DNA from: an uncultured Prevotellaceae bacterium
Lineage (GTDB): Bacteria; Bacteroidota; Bacteroidia; Bacteroidales; Muribaculaceae
Assembly: GCA_937896015.1 (NCBI GenBank)
Contig: CALBLR010000336.1
Coordinates: 1-14,138 of the forward strand
DNA: 14,138 nt
Direction of reading: 5' to 3'
The position numbers and the translations under genes were made by a program. A model generated the notes under the pieces. That model had not been told where the DNA came from, made no database searches, and saw only the letters and a program-made list of their open reading frames with translations. This document shows positions 6,826-14,111 of this stretch, piece by piece. Positions within the stretch are counted from its first letter, which is position 1. The number at the start of each line of letters is the position of its first letter.

Positions 6826-7767
6826 TTAAAATTTAATTGGTTTGTAGCGGTGATACCCGCAGTCGCCGGCCAGCAGCCGCTTGAACTCGTCGGTGAGGCA
6901 CAGGTCAAGTTCGGAGTAGGGCAGAAACACATAGCTCACCCCGCTTTCGGGCGAGGCTATAGCCCCCTCGGCATACACCATGCTTATGCCTTTCGGCTCC
7001 ACCATAAACTCGGCAGCAATGGCTGATGCCGCATTCAGCGTCTGCCCCTTTTTGCGGGCAACCTTGGCAATGCGGCTGTTGATGAGCTTCAGCAGGCGGC
7101 CGCTCTCGGTGGGGCGGAACACGTCGGCCATGCCCAGCACGCGGTGGCGGGCGCGGTCGTAGAGCACAAAGCCCGCACGCTCGCTGCGGCGGTAGCCGTC
7201 GTACACATAGCCATACACCTCATATTGCAGCAGCCGCTCGCTGGTGGAGTAGGGGAAGGCCTTCACGCGGTGCTCGCGGCCCACCACGCTGCGGGTGGTC
7301 ACCGATGGCGACTGCACGTAGTCGCTGTTGCCGCCCAGGTTGAATTCGGCCGCCTCCACAAATGCATTGACGGCCTTGCCCAGGCTCTCGCCCGTGCGGT
7401 TAAACGCCTTGTCGGCTATGGCCTGGCGCAGCTCGCCCAACTCGGTGGAGCCGTTCACTGCCTTGGGCATGCGCAGCTTCACCTGCTTTATGCACGTGTA
7501 TGGCGCGCCCTTGCCGTCGCCTGCTGGCAGCGTGAAGGCCGACGTGTAGCATGCCACGCGGTCGGTAACTGGCTCAAATCGGTTGTTGGCCACGGCGCTG
7601 GCCAGTGTGTCGGCCATTACGGCCTCGGAGTCCGCACCGTTGTCCCACAGCAGGCCGCCCGAGTGGCCGTCGGCGTTGACGTGGTTGGCAAAATACCAGA
7701 AGCCCGCCGCGATGTCGAGCACCGCAAGCAGCGATATTGCTATTATGTAGGGGCGGCGGGTGGTCAT
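6826..7767 (-). CDS. Membrane-anchored protein with a DUF3298/RsiV-like C-terminus
   Basis: 313 residues. One hydrophobic segment near the N-terminus (about 7-27, no lipobox Cys) suggests an inner-membrane anchor or uncleaved signal, with the rest in the periplasm. The second half has the look of the DUF3298 fold known from RsiV-type proteins: QYEVYGYVYDGYRR (181-194), a helix with DVFRPTESGRLLKLI (215-229), then ISMVYAEGAIASPESGVSYV (261-280) and FLPYSEL (281-287), matching the family's ending where a short strand and PYSEL close the domain. The usual aromatic pattern before it is degenerate, so the assignment is from pattern memory and tentative. It lies 7 nt after ispH and 7 nt before the TIGR02757 gene, so it is very likely translated from the same message. 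No function can be stated; lysozyme binding or anti-sigma activity, known for RsiV, should not be assumed. Confidence 0.8.
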   Translation of the reverse strand: MTTRRPYIIAISLLAVLDIAAGFWYFANHVNADGHSGGLLWDNGADSEAVMADTLASAVANNRFEPVTDRVACYTSAFTLPAGDGKGAPYTCIKQVKLRMPKAVNGSTELGELRQAIADKAFNRTGESLGKAVNAFVEAAEFNLGGNSDYVQSPSVTTRSVVGREHRVKAFPYSTSERLLQYEVYGYVYDGYRRSERAGFVLYDRARHRVLGMADVFRPTESGRLLKLINSRIAKVARKKGQTLNAASAIAAEFMVEPKGISMVYAEGAIASPESGVSYVFLPYSELDLCLTDEFKRLLAGDCGYHRYKPIKF

Positions 7768-7774
7768 GGCTGGT

Positions 7775-8644
7775 CTACACTTGCCGTGTCACATAGTCTT
7801 TAACCCTGTTCATGAGCCACATTGGGGTCGACGTGGCTCCGCATATGCCAATGCGGTCTTTGCCCTTGAGCCATGCGGCGTCGATTTCATCTTCGCTGGA
7901 AATGAGGTGCGAGTCGGGGTTGGCGTCGAGGCACTGGGCAAACAGGATGCGGCCGTTGCTGCTCTTCTTGCCGCACACAAACAGTATCAGCTGGTGCTGC
8001 TTGGCAAACTCGCGAATCTGTGGTATGCGGTTGGCCACCGAGCGGCAAATGGTGTCGAAACTCTGGAAGCGCACGCCGGGATGCACGCGCCGCCCAATCT
8101 CGCCCACTATGCGCTTGAAGCCTTCGAGCGACTTGGTGGTCTGCGAATACAGGTAGATGTCGCGGCCAAAGTCGATGCGGTCCACCTCATCGACGCTTTC
8201 AATCACCAGAGCCCGGCCTTGCGTCTGCCCCACGAGGCCGTTGACCTCGGCGTGGCCGCGCTTGCCGTAGATCACGATTTGGGCGTCGCGTCCCGAGGCG
8301 GCTGCCTCGGCCCACGACTGCTTTATGCGCTGCTGCAGCTTCAGCACCACAGGGCAGGTGGCATCTATTATGTCGATGCCGTTGCGCTTGGCGGTGGCGT
8401 AGGTCTCAGGCGGTTCGCCATGGGCGCGGAGCAGCACCTTCACACCGCGCAGCTGCCTCAGCTGCTCGTGGGTGATGGTGTTGAGACCCTTGCTTTCGAG
8501 CCTCTCCACCTCGTTGCTGTTGTGCACAATGTCGCCCAGGCAGTAGAGCGAGCCGCTCTTGTGCAGCTCCTCTTCGGCCTTGCGTATGGCGGTGGTCACG
8601 CCAAAGCAGAATCCCGATCCCTTGTCGATTTCAACTATTGCCAT
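7775..8644 (-). CDS. ispH: 4-hydroxy-3-methylbut-2-enyl diphosphate reductase
   Basis: 289 residues, full family length. IspH is the cytoplasmic iron-sulfur enzyme that performs the last step of the MEP pathway, reducing HMBPP to IPP and DMAPP. The three cluster-binding cysteines are visible at Cys13 (GFCFGV), Cys97 (DATCPVV) and Cys200 (DTICRSVANR). Substrate-binding residues are also present: His41 (IVHNSNEV), His75 (AHGEPPE), Glu133 within GHAEV, and SSN at about 228-230. ATSTP (270-274) closes the family signature. The ATG at 8644 gives MAIVEIDKGSGFCFGV, the expected N-terminus, and lies 16 nt after cmk's stop. A TTG at 8692 is in frame but would overlap cmk. Gene order cmk-ispH recurs in Bacteroidales, to my knowledge. 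The protein's presence indicates the MEP route to isoprenoids rather than mevalonate. Confidence 0.97.
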   Translation of the reverse strand: MAIVEIDKGSGFCFGVTTAIRKAEEELHKSGSLYCLGDIVHNSNEVERLESKGLNTITHEQLRQLRGVKVLLRAHGEPPETYATAKRNGIDIIDATCPVVLKLQQRIKQSWAEAAASGRDAQIVIYGKRGHAEVNGLVGQTQGRALVIESVDEVDRIDFGRDIYLYSQTTKSLEGFKRIVGEIGRRVHPGVRFQSFDTICRSVANRIPQIREFAKQHQLILFVCGKKSSNGRILFAQCLDANPDSHLISSEDEIDAAWLKGKDRIGICGATSTPMWLMNRVKDYVTRQV

Positions 8645-8660
8645 TGCAGTGCGGTCTTTT

Positions 8661-9368
8661 TTATTTCGTGGCGGCCTGGCGGTAGTGGTCAAGCAGCCAC
8701 TGGTTTTGCTTGTCGATGCTCATGGTGGAGTTGTCGAGCACCAGAGCGTCGTCGGCCTGGCGCAGAGGGCTCTCGGCACGGGTGGTGTCGATGCGGTCGC
8801 GCTCGGTGACGTTGTGCAGCACCTCGTCGTAGGTCACTGTGGCGTCGCCCTTGCCGCGCAGCTCGTCGTAGCGGCGGCGCGCGCGCGTCTCGGCCGATGC
8901 GGTGACAAACACCTTTAGTTCTGCGTCGGGGAACACAGCCGTGCCAATGTCGCGGCCGTCCATCACTATGCCCTTGTCGCGGCCCATGGCCTGCTGCTGC
9001 TTCACCAGGTGGCGGCGCACGAAGCCTATGGCGGCAATCAGGCTCACCTTGCCGCTGACGCGCATCGAGCGTATCTCGCTCTCCACGTTGCGGCCGTTGA
9101 GCATGGTCACCGAGTGGCCGTCGGCCTTGTCGACGCCGAAGGTGATTCTAATTGATGGCAGTTGCTGCTGCAGGGCGGCCTCGTCCACTTTGTCGCCGTC
9201 GATGAGTCCGTGGTCGAGGCAGTAGAGCGTCACGGCGCGATACATTGCGCCCGTGTCGATGTAGGCATAGCCTATGCGCCTTGCCAATGCCTTGGCCATG
9301 GTGCTCTTGCCCGTCGACGAATATCCGTCGATGGCTATGATGATGCGTTTCTCCTTGCTGTTGTCCAT
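8661..9368 (-). CDS. cmk: Cytidylate (CMP/dCMP) kinase
   Basis: 235 residues, close to the usual 225-230. The enzyme phosphorylates CMP and dCMP with ATP in pyrimidine nucleotide metabolism. Visible motifs: P-loop GYSSTGKS (15-22), [10 protein letters not shown] (38-47), [14 protein letters not shown] (136-149), the lid region [11 protein letters not shown] (164-174), and [19 protein letters not shown] (190-208), which contacts the nucleotide. The ATG at 9368 gives [18 protein letters not shown]. The frame is open to 9473, but the extra residues are not family-like and would overlap the preceding gene. It follows the metallo-hydrolase gene after a 61-nt gap, the largest in this cluster, and precedes ispH by 16 nt. 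Confidence 0.97.
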   Translation of the reverse strand: MDNSKEKRIIIAIDGYSSTGKSTMAKALARRIGYAYIDTGAMYRAVTLYCLDHGLIDGDKVDEAALQQQLPSIRITFGVDKADGHSVTMLNGRNVESEIRSMRVSGKVSLIAAIGFVRRHLVKQQQAMGRDKGIVMDGRDIGTAVFPDAELKVFVTASAETRARRRYDELRGKGDATVTYDEVLHNVTERDRIDTTRAESPLRQADDALVLDNSTMSIDKQNQWLLDHYRQAATK

Positions 9369-9429
9369 TGCTGTGTTATAAGTGTATGGGTGATTATATG
9401 TTACAAAGATTGCGGCACATGCCGTGGCC

Positions 9430-10407
9430 TTACAGCACAAACCACGTGCTTGTGTCGTAGCGCGGCAGAGCATACACCTGCACCTGCCGCCCGCGCTGCT
9501 CCACGCTGTTGCTGGCGTCGCCCACAGTGGCTCCGGCCTCGGTCAGAGCCTCGGTCATGGCGCGCACGGCTATCTCGGGAGTGTTGTTGTCGTTGCTCAG
9601 GTGGCACAGAAACACGTATTTCAGCTCGCTGCTCAGGTGGCTGGCCACAAAGTCGGCCGCCATCACGTTGTCGAGGTGCCCCTTGGGGCCGCGAACGCGG
9701 TTTTTTAGATACTCGGGATAGCGGCCGCTGTTCAGCATGTCGCTGTCGTAGTTGCTCTCAATCATCAGAAAATGCGCCTGGCTCATGTAGTGCTCGGCGC
9801 GGTCGGTGATGAAACCCATGTCGGTGGCCACCACAAAGCGCTTGCCATCGGCTTCAATCATGAAACCCATGTTGTCGGTGGCGTCGTGCGACACCTCGAA
9901 GGCGGTGAAGGTGAATCCGGCCAGCTTGAAGGGGATTTCCTTGAACACGTTCTCCTGATACTCCTTGATGCGGCGCGAAATGTTGCGGTGGCGCAGCACG
10001 CCGCTCATCAGGCGCGGCGTGCAGTAGATGCGCAGGTGCTTGTAGCGGCGCACTATGGTGTAGGCATAGCGTATGTGGTCGGCGTGGTCGTGGGTCAGCA
10101 CTATGCCCTTTATCATCGAGGGCGTCACACCGTTGCGGCGCAGCGACTCAAACACGTGGTCGGGGTCTACGCCAGCGTCGATCAGCACTCCGCCCTGGTC
10201 GGTGCCCAGATACGAGCAGTTGCCGCTGCTGCCGCTGCCGAAACTCGCAAAGTGCAGCTTCCAGTCGCTGCTGTCGGGCTTCGCTGCGGTGGCGGCGGGC
10301 TCGCTTTGCGGGGCTCCGTCGTCGGCCGAGTCGCTGTCGAACACAATCTGTTGTTGCTGGGGCGCATGGCCGTGGCCGCGTTTCCCCATATTGTCATTTT
10401 TTGTCAT
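9430..10407 (-). CDS. WalJ/YycJ-like MBL-fold metallo-hydrolase
   Basis: 325 residues. From about residue 50 this is a standard metallo-beta-lactamase-fold protein of the WalJ/YycJ type: [16 protein letters not shown] (53-68), IDAG (76-79), [10 protein letters not shown] (104-113, metal ligands His106, His108, Asp110, His111), [11 protein letters not shown] (172-182), VATDMG (193-198), ESNYD (217-221), GHLDN (243-247) and CHLSNDNN (268-275). Family members are thought to be DNA-processing or signalling-linked hydrolases, but no substrate is secure. The first 48 residues are an extension: Gln-rich (15-20), then acidic and Ala/Pro-rich. No ATG nearer the domain exists in frame, the next internal Met being at about 97. 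The start at 10407 lies 7 nt after the methylase stop; an ATG at 10389 (Met7) is an alternative. Confidence 0.9.
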   Translation of the reverse strand: MTKNDNMGKRGHGHAPQQQQIVFDSDSADDGAPQSEPAATAAKPDSSDWKLHFASFGSGSSGNCSYLGTDQGGVLIDAGVDPDHVFESLRRNGVTPSMIKGIVLTHDHADHIRYAYTIVRRYKHLRIYCTPRLMSGVLRHRNISRRIKEYQENVFKEIPFKLAGFTFTAFEVSHDATDNMGFMIEADGKRFVVATDMGFITDRAEHYMSQAHFLMIESNYDSDMLNSGRYPEYLKNRVRGPKGHLDNVMAADFVASHLSSELKYVFLCHLSNDNNTPEIAVRAMTEALTEAGATVGDASNSVEQRGRQVQVYALPRYDTSTWFVL

Positions 10408-10414
10408 TTTCAGG

Positions 10415-11116
10415 TCACTTGTACAGCAGGAATATGGTGGGCACCTTGCCTATGGCGCGGCCGGCCCAAGCCTTCACTCCACGCGTGACTATGCTTTCGC
10501 CATTGCCGGTGATGTCGGTGGCCACGCACAGTTTGAGCTGCGGCGGCAGCGTGCGCGCCATTTCGGCCAGCAGGGCGGCGTTGCGGTAGGGGGTCTCGAT
10601 GAAAATCTGCGTCTGGCCTTCCCGCATTATGCGCCGCTCCATCTCCTTGAACTTGCGTGCGCGCTCGCCCGCGTCGATGGGCAGATAGCCCAGAAAGGCA
10701 AAACTCTGGCCGTTGAAGCCCGAGCCCATGAGGCCCATGAGTATGCTCGACGGGCCCACCAGCGGCTTCACCTTGAAGCCGCGCCGCTGCGCTATTGCCA
10801 CCACGTCGGCGCCGGGGTCGGCAATGGCTGGGCAGCCGGCCTCCGAAATCACTCCCACGGGGCATCCGTGCTCCAGCGGGTCGAGGTAGGCGGCTATGCT
10901 GCCGGGGTCGGTGTGGCGGTTCAGCTCATAGAATGTGAGCGAGTCGATGTCGATGCTGCGGTCGCACTTCTTCAGAAATCGGCGCGCCGAGCGCACGTTT
11001 TCCACTATGAAGTGGCGCAATTCAGCCACCAGCCTAAGGTTGTAGGCCGGCAGCACGTTGCCAAGCTCCACATCGCTCAGCTGCACGGGAATGAGATATA
11101 AAGCCGTTTCTGCCAT
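10415..11116 (-). CDS. RsmI-like SAM-dependent methyltransferase (tetrapyrrole methylase fold)
   Basis: 233 residues. This belongs to the short Bacteroidetes paralogue of RsmI, a tetrapyrrole-methylase-fold enzyme. True RsmI 2'-O-methylates C1402 of 16S rRNA, and its N-terminus differs from this one. Visible here: LYLIPVQLSD (6-15), LPAYN (22-26), FIVENVRSARRFLKK (36-50), LNRHT (65-69), SEAGCPAIADPGA (91-103), GPSSILMGLMGSGFNGQSFA (121-140) followed by FLGYLP, and IFIETPYRN (171-179). These match the SAM-pocket loops of the fold. The ATG at 11116 gives MAETALYLIP, the family start; the frame extends to 11221 across the promoter-like sequence, so the longer version is unlikely. It is the first gene of the six-gene minus-strand cluster. 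The methylation substrate is not known from the sequence. Confidence 0.9.
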   Translation of the reverse strand: MAETALYLIPVQLSDVELGNVLPAYNLRLVAELRHFIVENVRSARRFLKKCDRSIDIDSLTFYELNRHTDPGSIAAYLDPLEHGCPVGVISEAGCPAIADPGADVVAIAQRRGFKVKPLVGPSSILMGLMGSGFNGQSFAFLGYLPIDAGERARKFKEMERRIMREGQTQIFIETPYRNAALLAEMARTLPPQLKLCVATDITGNGESIVTRGVKAWAGRAIGKVPTIFLLYK

Positions 11117-11175
11117 ATTAATGCTGTGCGGCGCCGCGCGGCCCTGGCGGGTCACAGCGCCAATTTTGCTTAATG

Positions 11176-11183
11176 CAAAGTTA
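11176..11183 (-). promoter_or_regulatory. Candidate promoter -7 box for the minus-strand cluster
   Basis: TAACTTTG on the minus strand (11183-11176) matches TAnnTTTG exactly. It lies 60 bp before the ATG of the methylase gene, giving a leader of about 55 nt. No convincing TTG was found 19-20 nt upstream, so the -33 element is weak or absent. It would drive the methylase-to-TIGR02757 cluster. Confidence 0.5.
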
Positions 11184-11278
11184 CTACCTTTTGCGCTAAA
11201 TAGGAAGCCGGCCCTCGCCATTTCGCATTAATTAGCATCTTGCGGCTATGCGGTGCGGCTGGTGTTGCGAAAAATCAC

Positions 11279-11286
11279 TACCTTTG
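11279..11286 (+). promoter_or_regulatory. Candidate promoter -7 box for the esterase gene
   Basis: TACCTTTG (11279-11286) matches TAnnTTTG exactly and precedes the esterase ATG by 68 bp. A TTG exists upstream only at 11-nt spacing, so the -33 element is unclear. The leader is A-rich before the start codon, as expected in this phylum. Confidence 0.55.
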
Positions 11287-11354
11287 GCATGGCGGTGTGC
11301 CCGTGCGCGTCTGCACCGCCGATGTGAAGGCTAAACAACTTAATAAAACCTGCA

Positions 11355-12227
11355 ATGAATATCTCAAAGCAAATCATCGTGGCAGCAGCGCTGCTCATGG
11401 CCGCCCCCGCGGCTCTGGCCCAGCGCTACGTCACCGACTCGTGCCGCGTGAACGGACTCATGCGGCGCTACACTGTGTTTCTTCCTGCCGGCGTCAAGCC
11501 CGGCGCGCCGCTGGTGGTGTGCATGCACGGCTATGGCAAGTGGGCCAAGCCCAAGCGCTACGACCTCGACGCCGTGGCTGCCCGCGAGGGCTTTGCCGTG
11601 TGTTACCCTTGCGGCGTGCGCGACACCACCGGCAAGTGGGGCTGGAACGTGGGCTATCCGCGCCAGGCTGCCCTGCGCAACAATGAGGTGGACGATGTGA
11701 TTAAAATCACGCGCCACGTGCAGAAGCAGTTCGACCTGAGCCGCGACAATACCTTTGCCACCGGCATGAGCAACGGCGGCGATATGTGCTATGTGCTGGC
11801 CTACAACGGCACCAACGTGTTTCGCGCCTATGCCTCGGTGGCGGGCCAAACCATGCAGTGGCTCTATGACGGGCCCAACGCGCCGCGCCCTGTACCCATC
11901 ATGGAAATTCACGGCTCGGGCGACGCCTGCAGCGAGTGGGGCGGCGACTTAGCCGGCACTGGCGGCTGGGGCGCCTACATATCGGTGCCGCTCGAGGTGG
12001 GCTATTGGGTGGCTCGCAACCGCTGCAAGGTGGTGGCTACCGACACCATACCCAGCAAGCAGGGCGGCAAGGGCCACATCACCGTGCGCCGCAAGTACAC
12101 CGGCGGCACTGCCGGCACCGAGGTGTGGTGGTATGAGGTGGTGGGCGCACCGCACAGCTGGCACGCCAAGGACCTGAACACCGGCGAGGAGGTGTGGAGC
12201 TTCTTCAAGCACTTTTTGAAAAAATAA
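11355..12227 (+). CDS. Secreted PHB-depolymerase/feruloyl-esterase-like alpha/beta hydrolase
   Basis: 290 residues. A signal peptide (about 1-21, ending AALA before Gln) indicates export. The mature part is an alpha/beta hydrolase of the LpqC/PHB-depolymerase type, a group that also contains feruloyl and acetyl-xylan esterases (CE1-like). Visible: RRYTVFLPAG (36-45), VVCMHGYG for the oxyanion region (about 53-60), GMSNGG with nucleophile Ser at about 138, the acid in HGSGD at about 189, and the catalytic His in GAPHSWH at about 266. Seven cysteines occur (about 29, 55, 82, 85, 144, 191, 223), so disulfides are possible in the mature protein. Real PHB turnover is unlikely in a gut anaerobe; a carbohydrate esterase acting on plant or host glycans is a better guess, but the substrate is not determined. 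The gene is alone on its strand between divergent and convergent neighbours. Confidence 0.88.
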   Translation: MNISKQIIVAAALLMAAPAALAQRYVTDSCRVNGLMRRYTVFLPAGVKPGAPLVVCMHGYGKWAKPKRYDLDAVAAREGFAVCYPCGVRDTTGKWGWNVGYPRQAALRNNEVDDVIKITRHVQKQFDLSRDNTFATGMSNGGDMCYVLAYNGTNVFRAYASVAGQTMQWLYDGPNAPRPVPIMEIHGSGDACSEWGGDLAGTGGWGAYISVPLEVGYWVARNRCKVVATDTIPSKQGGKGHITVRRKYTGGTAGTEVWWYEVVGAPHSWHAKDLNTGEEVWSFFKHFLKK

Positions 12228-12235
12228 TCCAACAG

Positions 12236-12290
12236 CAATCAGGCAGCGGGCCGGGTGGCAATGTGCTTCACCCGGCCCGCTACCTGATTG
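12236..12290. terminator. Large GC-rich hairpin between convergent genes
   Basis: A 22-bp stem with one C-A mismatch is formed by 12236-12257 and 12269-12290, with an 11-nt loop. It begins 8 nt after the esterase stop and ends 14 nt before the stop of the minus-strand sigma operon, so it is placed to end both transcripts. There is no T-tract on the plus side; on the minus strand a TTATTTTTT run comes some 8 nt after the stem. It probably acts as a terminator or as a 3'-end stabiliser. Confidence 0.65.
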
Positions 12291-12304
12291 TGCGCCCTTG
12301 CGGC

Positions 12305-12634
12305 TCATGCTCCGCGCACTATGGCCGTCAAGGCCTGTGCCACCACAGCCACGGTGGCTGCCACCAGCACGGCGGCAAACAGGGCTTGGCGCACCGTAAG
12401 GGTGCTGCTGCCATCGGCCCATGCTGCCATCATCACCCATCCCGTGGCGCACACCGCTATGGCCATGGCGTAGCACAGCCGCCCGGCCCATGCCGCAGCG
12501 TGCCCGCGCTTGGGCGGCAGGCGGTGCAGCAGCCTCTGTGTGAACCATGGGCTCTCGCCTGCTTCGGGCGCGCTTTGTTTCAGCCTTTGCGCCAGCTGGC
12601 GGTCGTCTTCGCTTGTGAATGTGTTGTGTTTCAT
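12305..12634 (-). CDS. Small two-helix membrane protein, possible sigma-factor regulator
   Basis: 109 residues. The N-terminal about 50 residues are polar and probably cytoplasmic, with ESPWFTQRLLHRLPPKR (27-43), a motif I recall from small proteins encoded next to ECF sigma factors in Bacteroidetes. Two transmembrane segments follow at about 52-73 and 80-106. The start overlaps the sigma gene's stop as ATGA (12634-12631), implying translational coupling and matched amounts. By position and shape it could be an anti-sigma factor holding the sigma at the membrane. However, it has no zinc-binding HxxxCxxC anti-sigma motif, and the proposal is inferred from context only. Confidence 0.8.
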   Translation of the reverse strand: MKHNTFTSEDDRQLAQRLKQSAPEAGESPWFTQRLLHRLPPKRGHAAAWAGRLCYAMAIAVCATGWVMMAAWADGSSTLTVRQALFAAVLVAATVAVVAQALTAIVRGA

Positions 12635-13206
12635 ATTGCTCCGTTTGTTTGCTTGTGTTGCTGTGTCAATCTCATCGCGTCGGCCTCAGCGGCATGGCGC
12701 ATCTTTAGTTTAGCCCGGTGCAGGTGCGACTTCACTGTGCCCTGCGGCATCTGCATGATTTTCGCTATTTGCGCCAGTGGCTTGTCGGCTATGTAGAATA
12801 GTGTCACAGCCACGCGCTCGTTGGCGTTGAGCGTGGCCATCAGGGCTTGCGCGTCAAGGCTCTGGCAGCCGGTGGCGGTTGTGGCAAGTGCCGCGGCTTG
12901 CGCTGTTCCCGCTTCCTCGCGCTCTTCGCGTCGCTTGCGCGCATAGGAGTAAAACTCGTTGTAACCTATGCGGTATAGCCATGTGCCGAAGCCGGCCAGC
13001 CCCTTGAAGCTGCGCAGCCCTATATAGGCTTTTATAAACGTCTCTTGGGCAAGGTCGTCGCTCAAGGCCGCGTCGCCAAGCGTGAGGCCCATGAAGAATT
13101 GACGCAGGCGCACTTGGTGTGCCTCCACAAGGGTGCCAAACGCGCGCCTGTCGTCGCCTATCACGCACAGTGAAATCAGTCTGAGTTCCTCTATCTTGCT
13201 AAGCAT
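12631..13206 (-). CDS. ECF-type sigma-70 family RNA polymerase sigma factor
   Basis: 191 residues, typical ECF size. Region 2 spans about 22-93, with AFGTLVEAHQVRLRQFF, DDLAQETFIKAYIGLRSFKG (50-69) for core RNA polymerase contact, and FGTWLYRIGYNEFYSYARKR (73-92) for -10 recognition. Region 4 spans about 117-170, with a helix-turn-helix in PLAQIAKIMQMPQGTVKSHL (143-162) followed by HRAKLKMR. Between them is an Ala/Thr-rich linker (about 98-115). The ATG at 13206 lies 15 nt after the stop of the upstream membrane protein, and the gene overlaps the downstream membrane protein by 4 bp. It is not next to a FecR/SusC pair, so it is not the usual glycan-uptake type. The target promoters are unknown. 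Confidence 0.95.
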   Translation of the reverse strand: MLSKIEELRLISLCVIGDDRRAFGTLVEAHQVRLRQFFMGLTLGDAALSDDLAQETFIKAYIGLRSFKGLAGFGTWLYRIGYNEFYSYARKRREEREEAGTAQAAALATTATGCQSLDAQALMATLNANERVAVTLFYIADKPLAQIAKIMQMPQGTVKSHLHRAKLKMRHAAEADAMRLTQQHKQTNGAI

Positions 13207-13221
13207 GTGGCTGCTGGGGTG

Positions 13222-14022
13222 TTACTGCTGCTGGCTGGACTGCTGCTTGTTGGGCTGCTGTGTGGGCGGCACTGGCGGCTGTGGTGGGGTGATGGTGTGG
13301 GGGGTGCGCTGCTCCTGATAGATGAAAAATCCCTTGGCAAGGCCAAATAGCAGAATGGCCGAGCACAGAAACGCCATCTCGGGTGTGTTTGCTGCCAGGA
13401 AAAACGTAACCAGTGCAAAACCCACTATCACCAGTGTCACGCTGCCCTTGAACGCCTGCCAGCTGAAACCCCTTGTTGCTGTTGTGGACTGCTGGACTAT
13501 GAGCTTTTGCGGCTGTTCCCACGGGTTGGAGGGCTGGCTGTCGCATGGCTGTGCCGCGGAAATTGCGGGCTGGCTGCCAAGCAGCGAGCTGGGCAGCGGG
13601 TAGTTGTTTTCAATGGCCTTTTCAATCATCTTGTATTTGGCCCGGCGGCGCAGGTAGCTGAACAGCGACACCACCAGCACAATCAGGAATATGGTAGAAA
13701 ATACCATGCGGCACACATGTTTCACCATATCGGTGAAAAAATGGCGGTCGTCGTCGGCTTGCTTTATGGCCGCCTCATTGTTGCTTTGTGCGGCTTCGGC
13801 AACCTCGCCATCGGCATAGATGGTGTCGTCGAGGGTGCTTTTCAGCTTTTGTGTCAGCGTGTTGCCGTCAACGAGCAGCACGGTGTCGGTGTTTGGTGTG
13901 ATCAGCAGAGTGGTGTCGCCGATGCGCTTCACCTCGGGCAGCCCCTTTTTGGGCGCCGCCGAGGCCGGTGCGGCTGCTATGGCCATGGCGGCCATGAATG
14001 CGATTAATTGATGATTGTTCAT
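13222..14022 (-). CDS. Exported membrane protein, first gene of the sigma-factor operon
   Basis: 266 residues. A signal peptide (about 1-22, ending ASA-A) is followed by a polar region (about 24-103) with short strands (TTLLI, DTVLLVDG). Next come a transmembrane helix (about 104-123), a basic stretch RRRAKYKMIEKAIENNYPLP (125-144), a Ser/Gln/Pro linker, two more helices (about 194-212 and 216-234), and a Pro/Gln-rich tail (241-266). The helix plus RRR..K.IEKAIENN.PLP pattern recalls DUF6249-type proteins encoded beside sigma factors in Bacteroidetes; this is from memory and tentative. The ATG at 14022 gives a clean signal peptide; the frame extends to 14127 through the promoter region and lacks any support. 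The gene precedes the sigma factor by 15 nt and could sense or signal at the membrane for it. Confidence 0.85.
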   Translation of the reverse strand: MNNHQLIAFMAAMAIAAAPASAAPKKGLPEVKRIGDTTLLITPNTDTVLLVDGNTLTQKLKSTLDDTIYADGEVAEAAQSNNEAAIKQADDDRHFFTDMVKHVCRMVFSTIFLIVLVVSLFSYLRRRAKYKMIEKAIENNYPLPSSLLGSQPAISAAQPCDSQPSNPWEQPQKLIVQQSTTATRGFSWQAFKGSVTLVIVGFALVTFFLAANTPEMAFLCSAILLFGLAKGFFIYQEQRTPHTITPPQPPVPPTQQPNKQQSSQQQ

Positions 14023-14103
14023 TGCTGTGAAAGGGTGTTTGTTTTGTTTATCCGTTTTGCTGTTTAGATGCTGTGTAGCTGTGCAAAGGTTGCACCCGTG
14101 GTG

Positions 14104-14111
14104 CAAAGTTA
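14104..14111 (-). promoter_or_regulatory. Candidate promoter -7 box for the sigma-factor operon
   Basis: TAACTTTG on the minus strand (14111-14104) matches TAnnTTTG exactly and lies 81 bp before the ATG at 14022, giving a leader of about 75 nt. The window ends before the -33 region can be fully examined. A match to the housekeeping consensus means the operon need not depend on its own sigma factor. Confidence 0.5.

Noticed and set aside
7760..8809. A 349-residue open frame on the plus strand opposite ispH
   Set aside because: It is antisense to ispH and cmk, whose catalytic motifs are intact. The translation has biased composition (rich in A, V, H and G) and no recognisable domain, as expected for a GC-rich shadow frame.
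9404..9411. AATCTTTG on the minus strand ahead of cmk as an internal promoter
   Set aside because: It lacks the leading T of TAnnTTTG and has no TTG at the right distance, although the 61-nt gap would leave room for one.
10073..11101. A 342-residue plus-strand open frame opposite the methylase and metallo-hydrolase genes
   Set aside because: It runs antisense to two well-supported genes, shows no domain pattern and has shadow-like composition.
10415..11116. Naming this gene rsmI
   Set aside because: The N-terminus and overall pattern fit the shorter Bacteroidetes paralogue; the true rsmI is normally a separate gene, so a symbol would be misleading.
11364..11912. A 182-residue minus-strand open frame opposite the esterase
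   Set aside because: The esterase has a signal peptide and complete catalytic triad; the antisense frame is His/Ala-rich without any domain.
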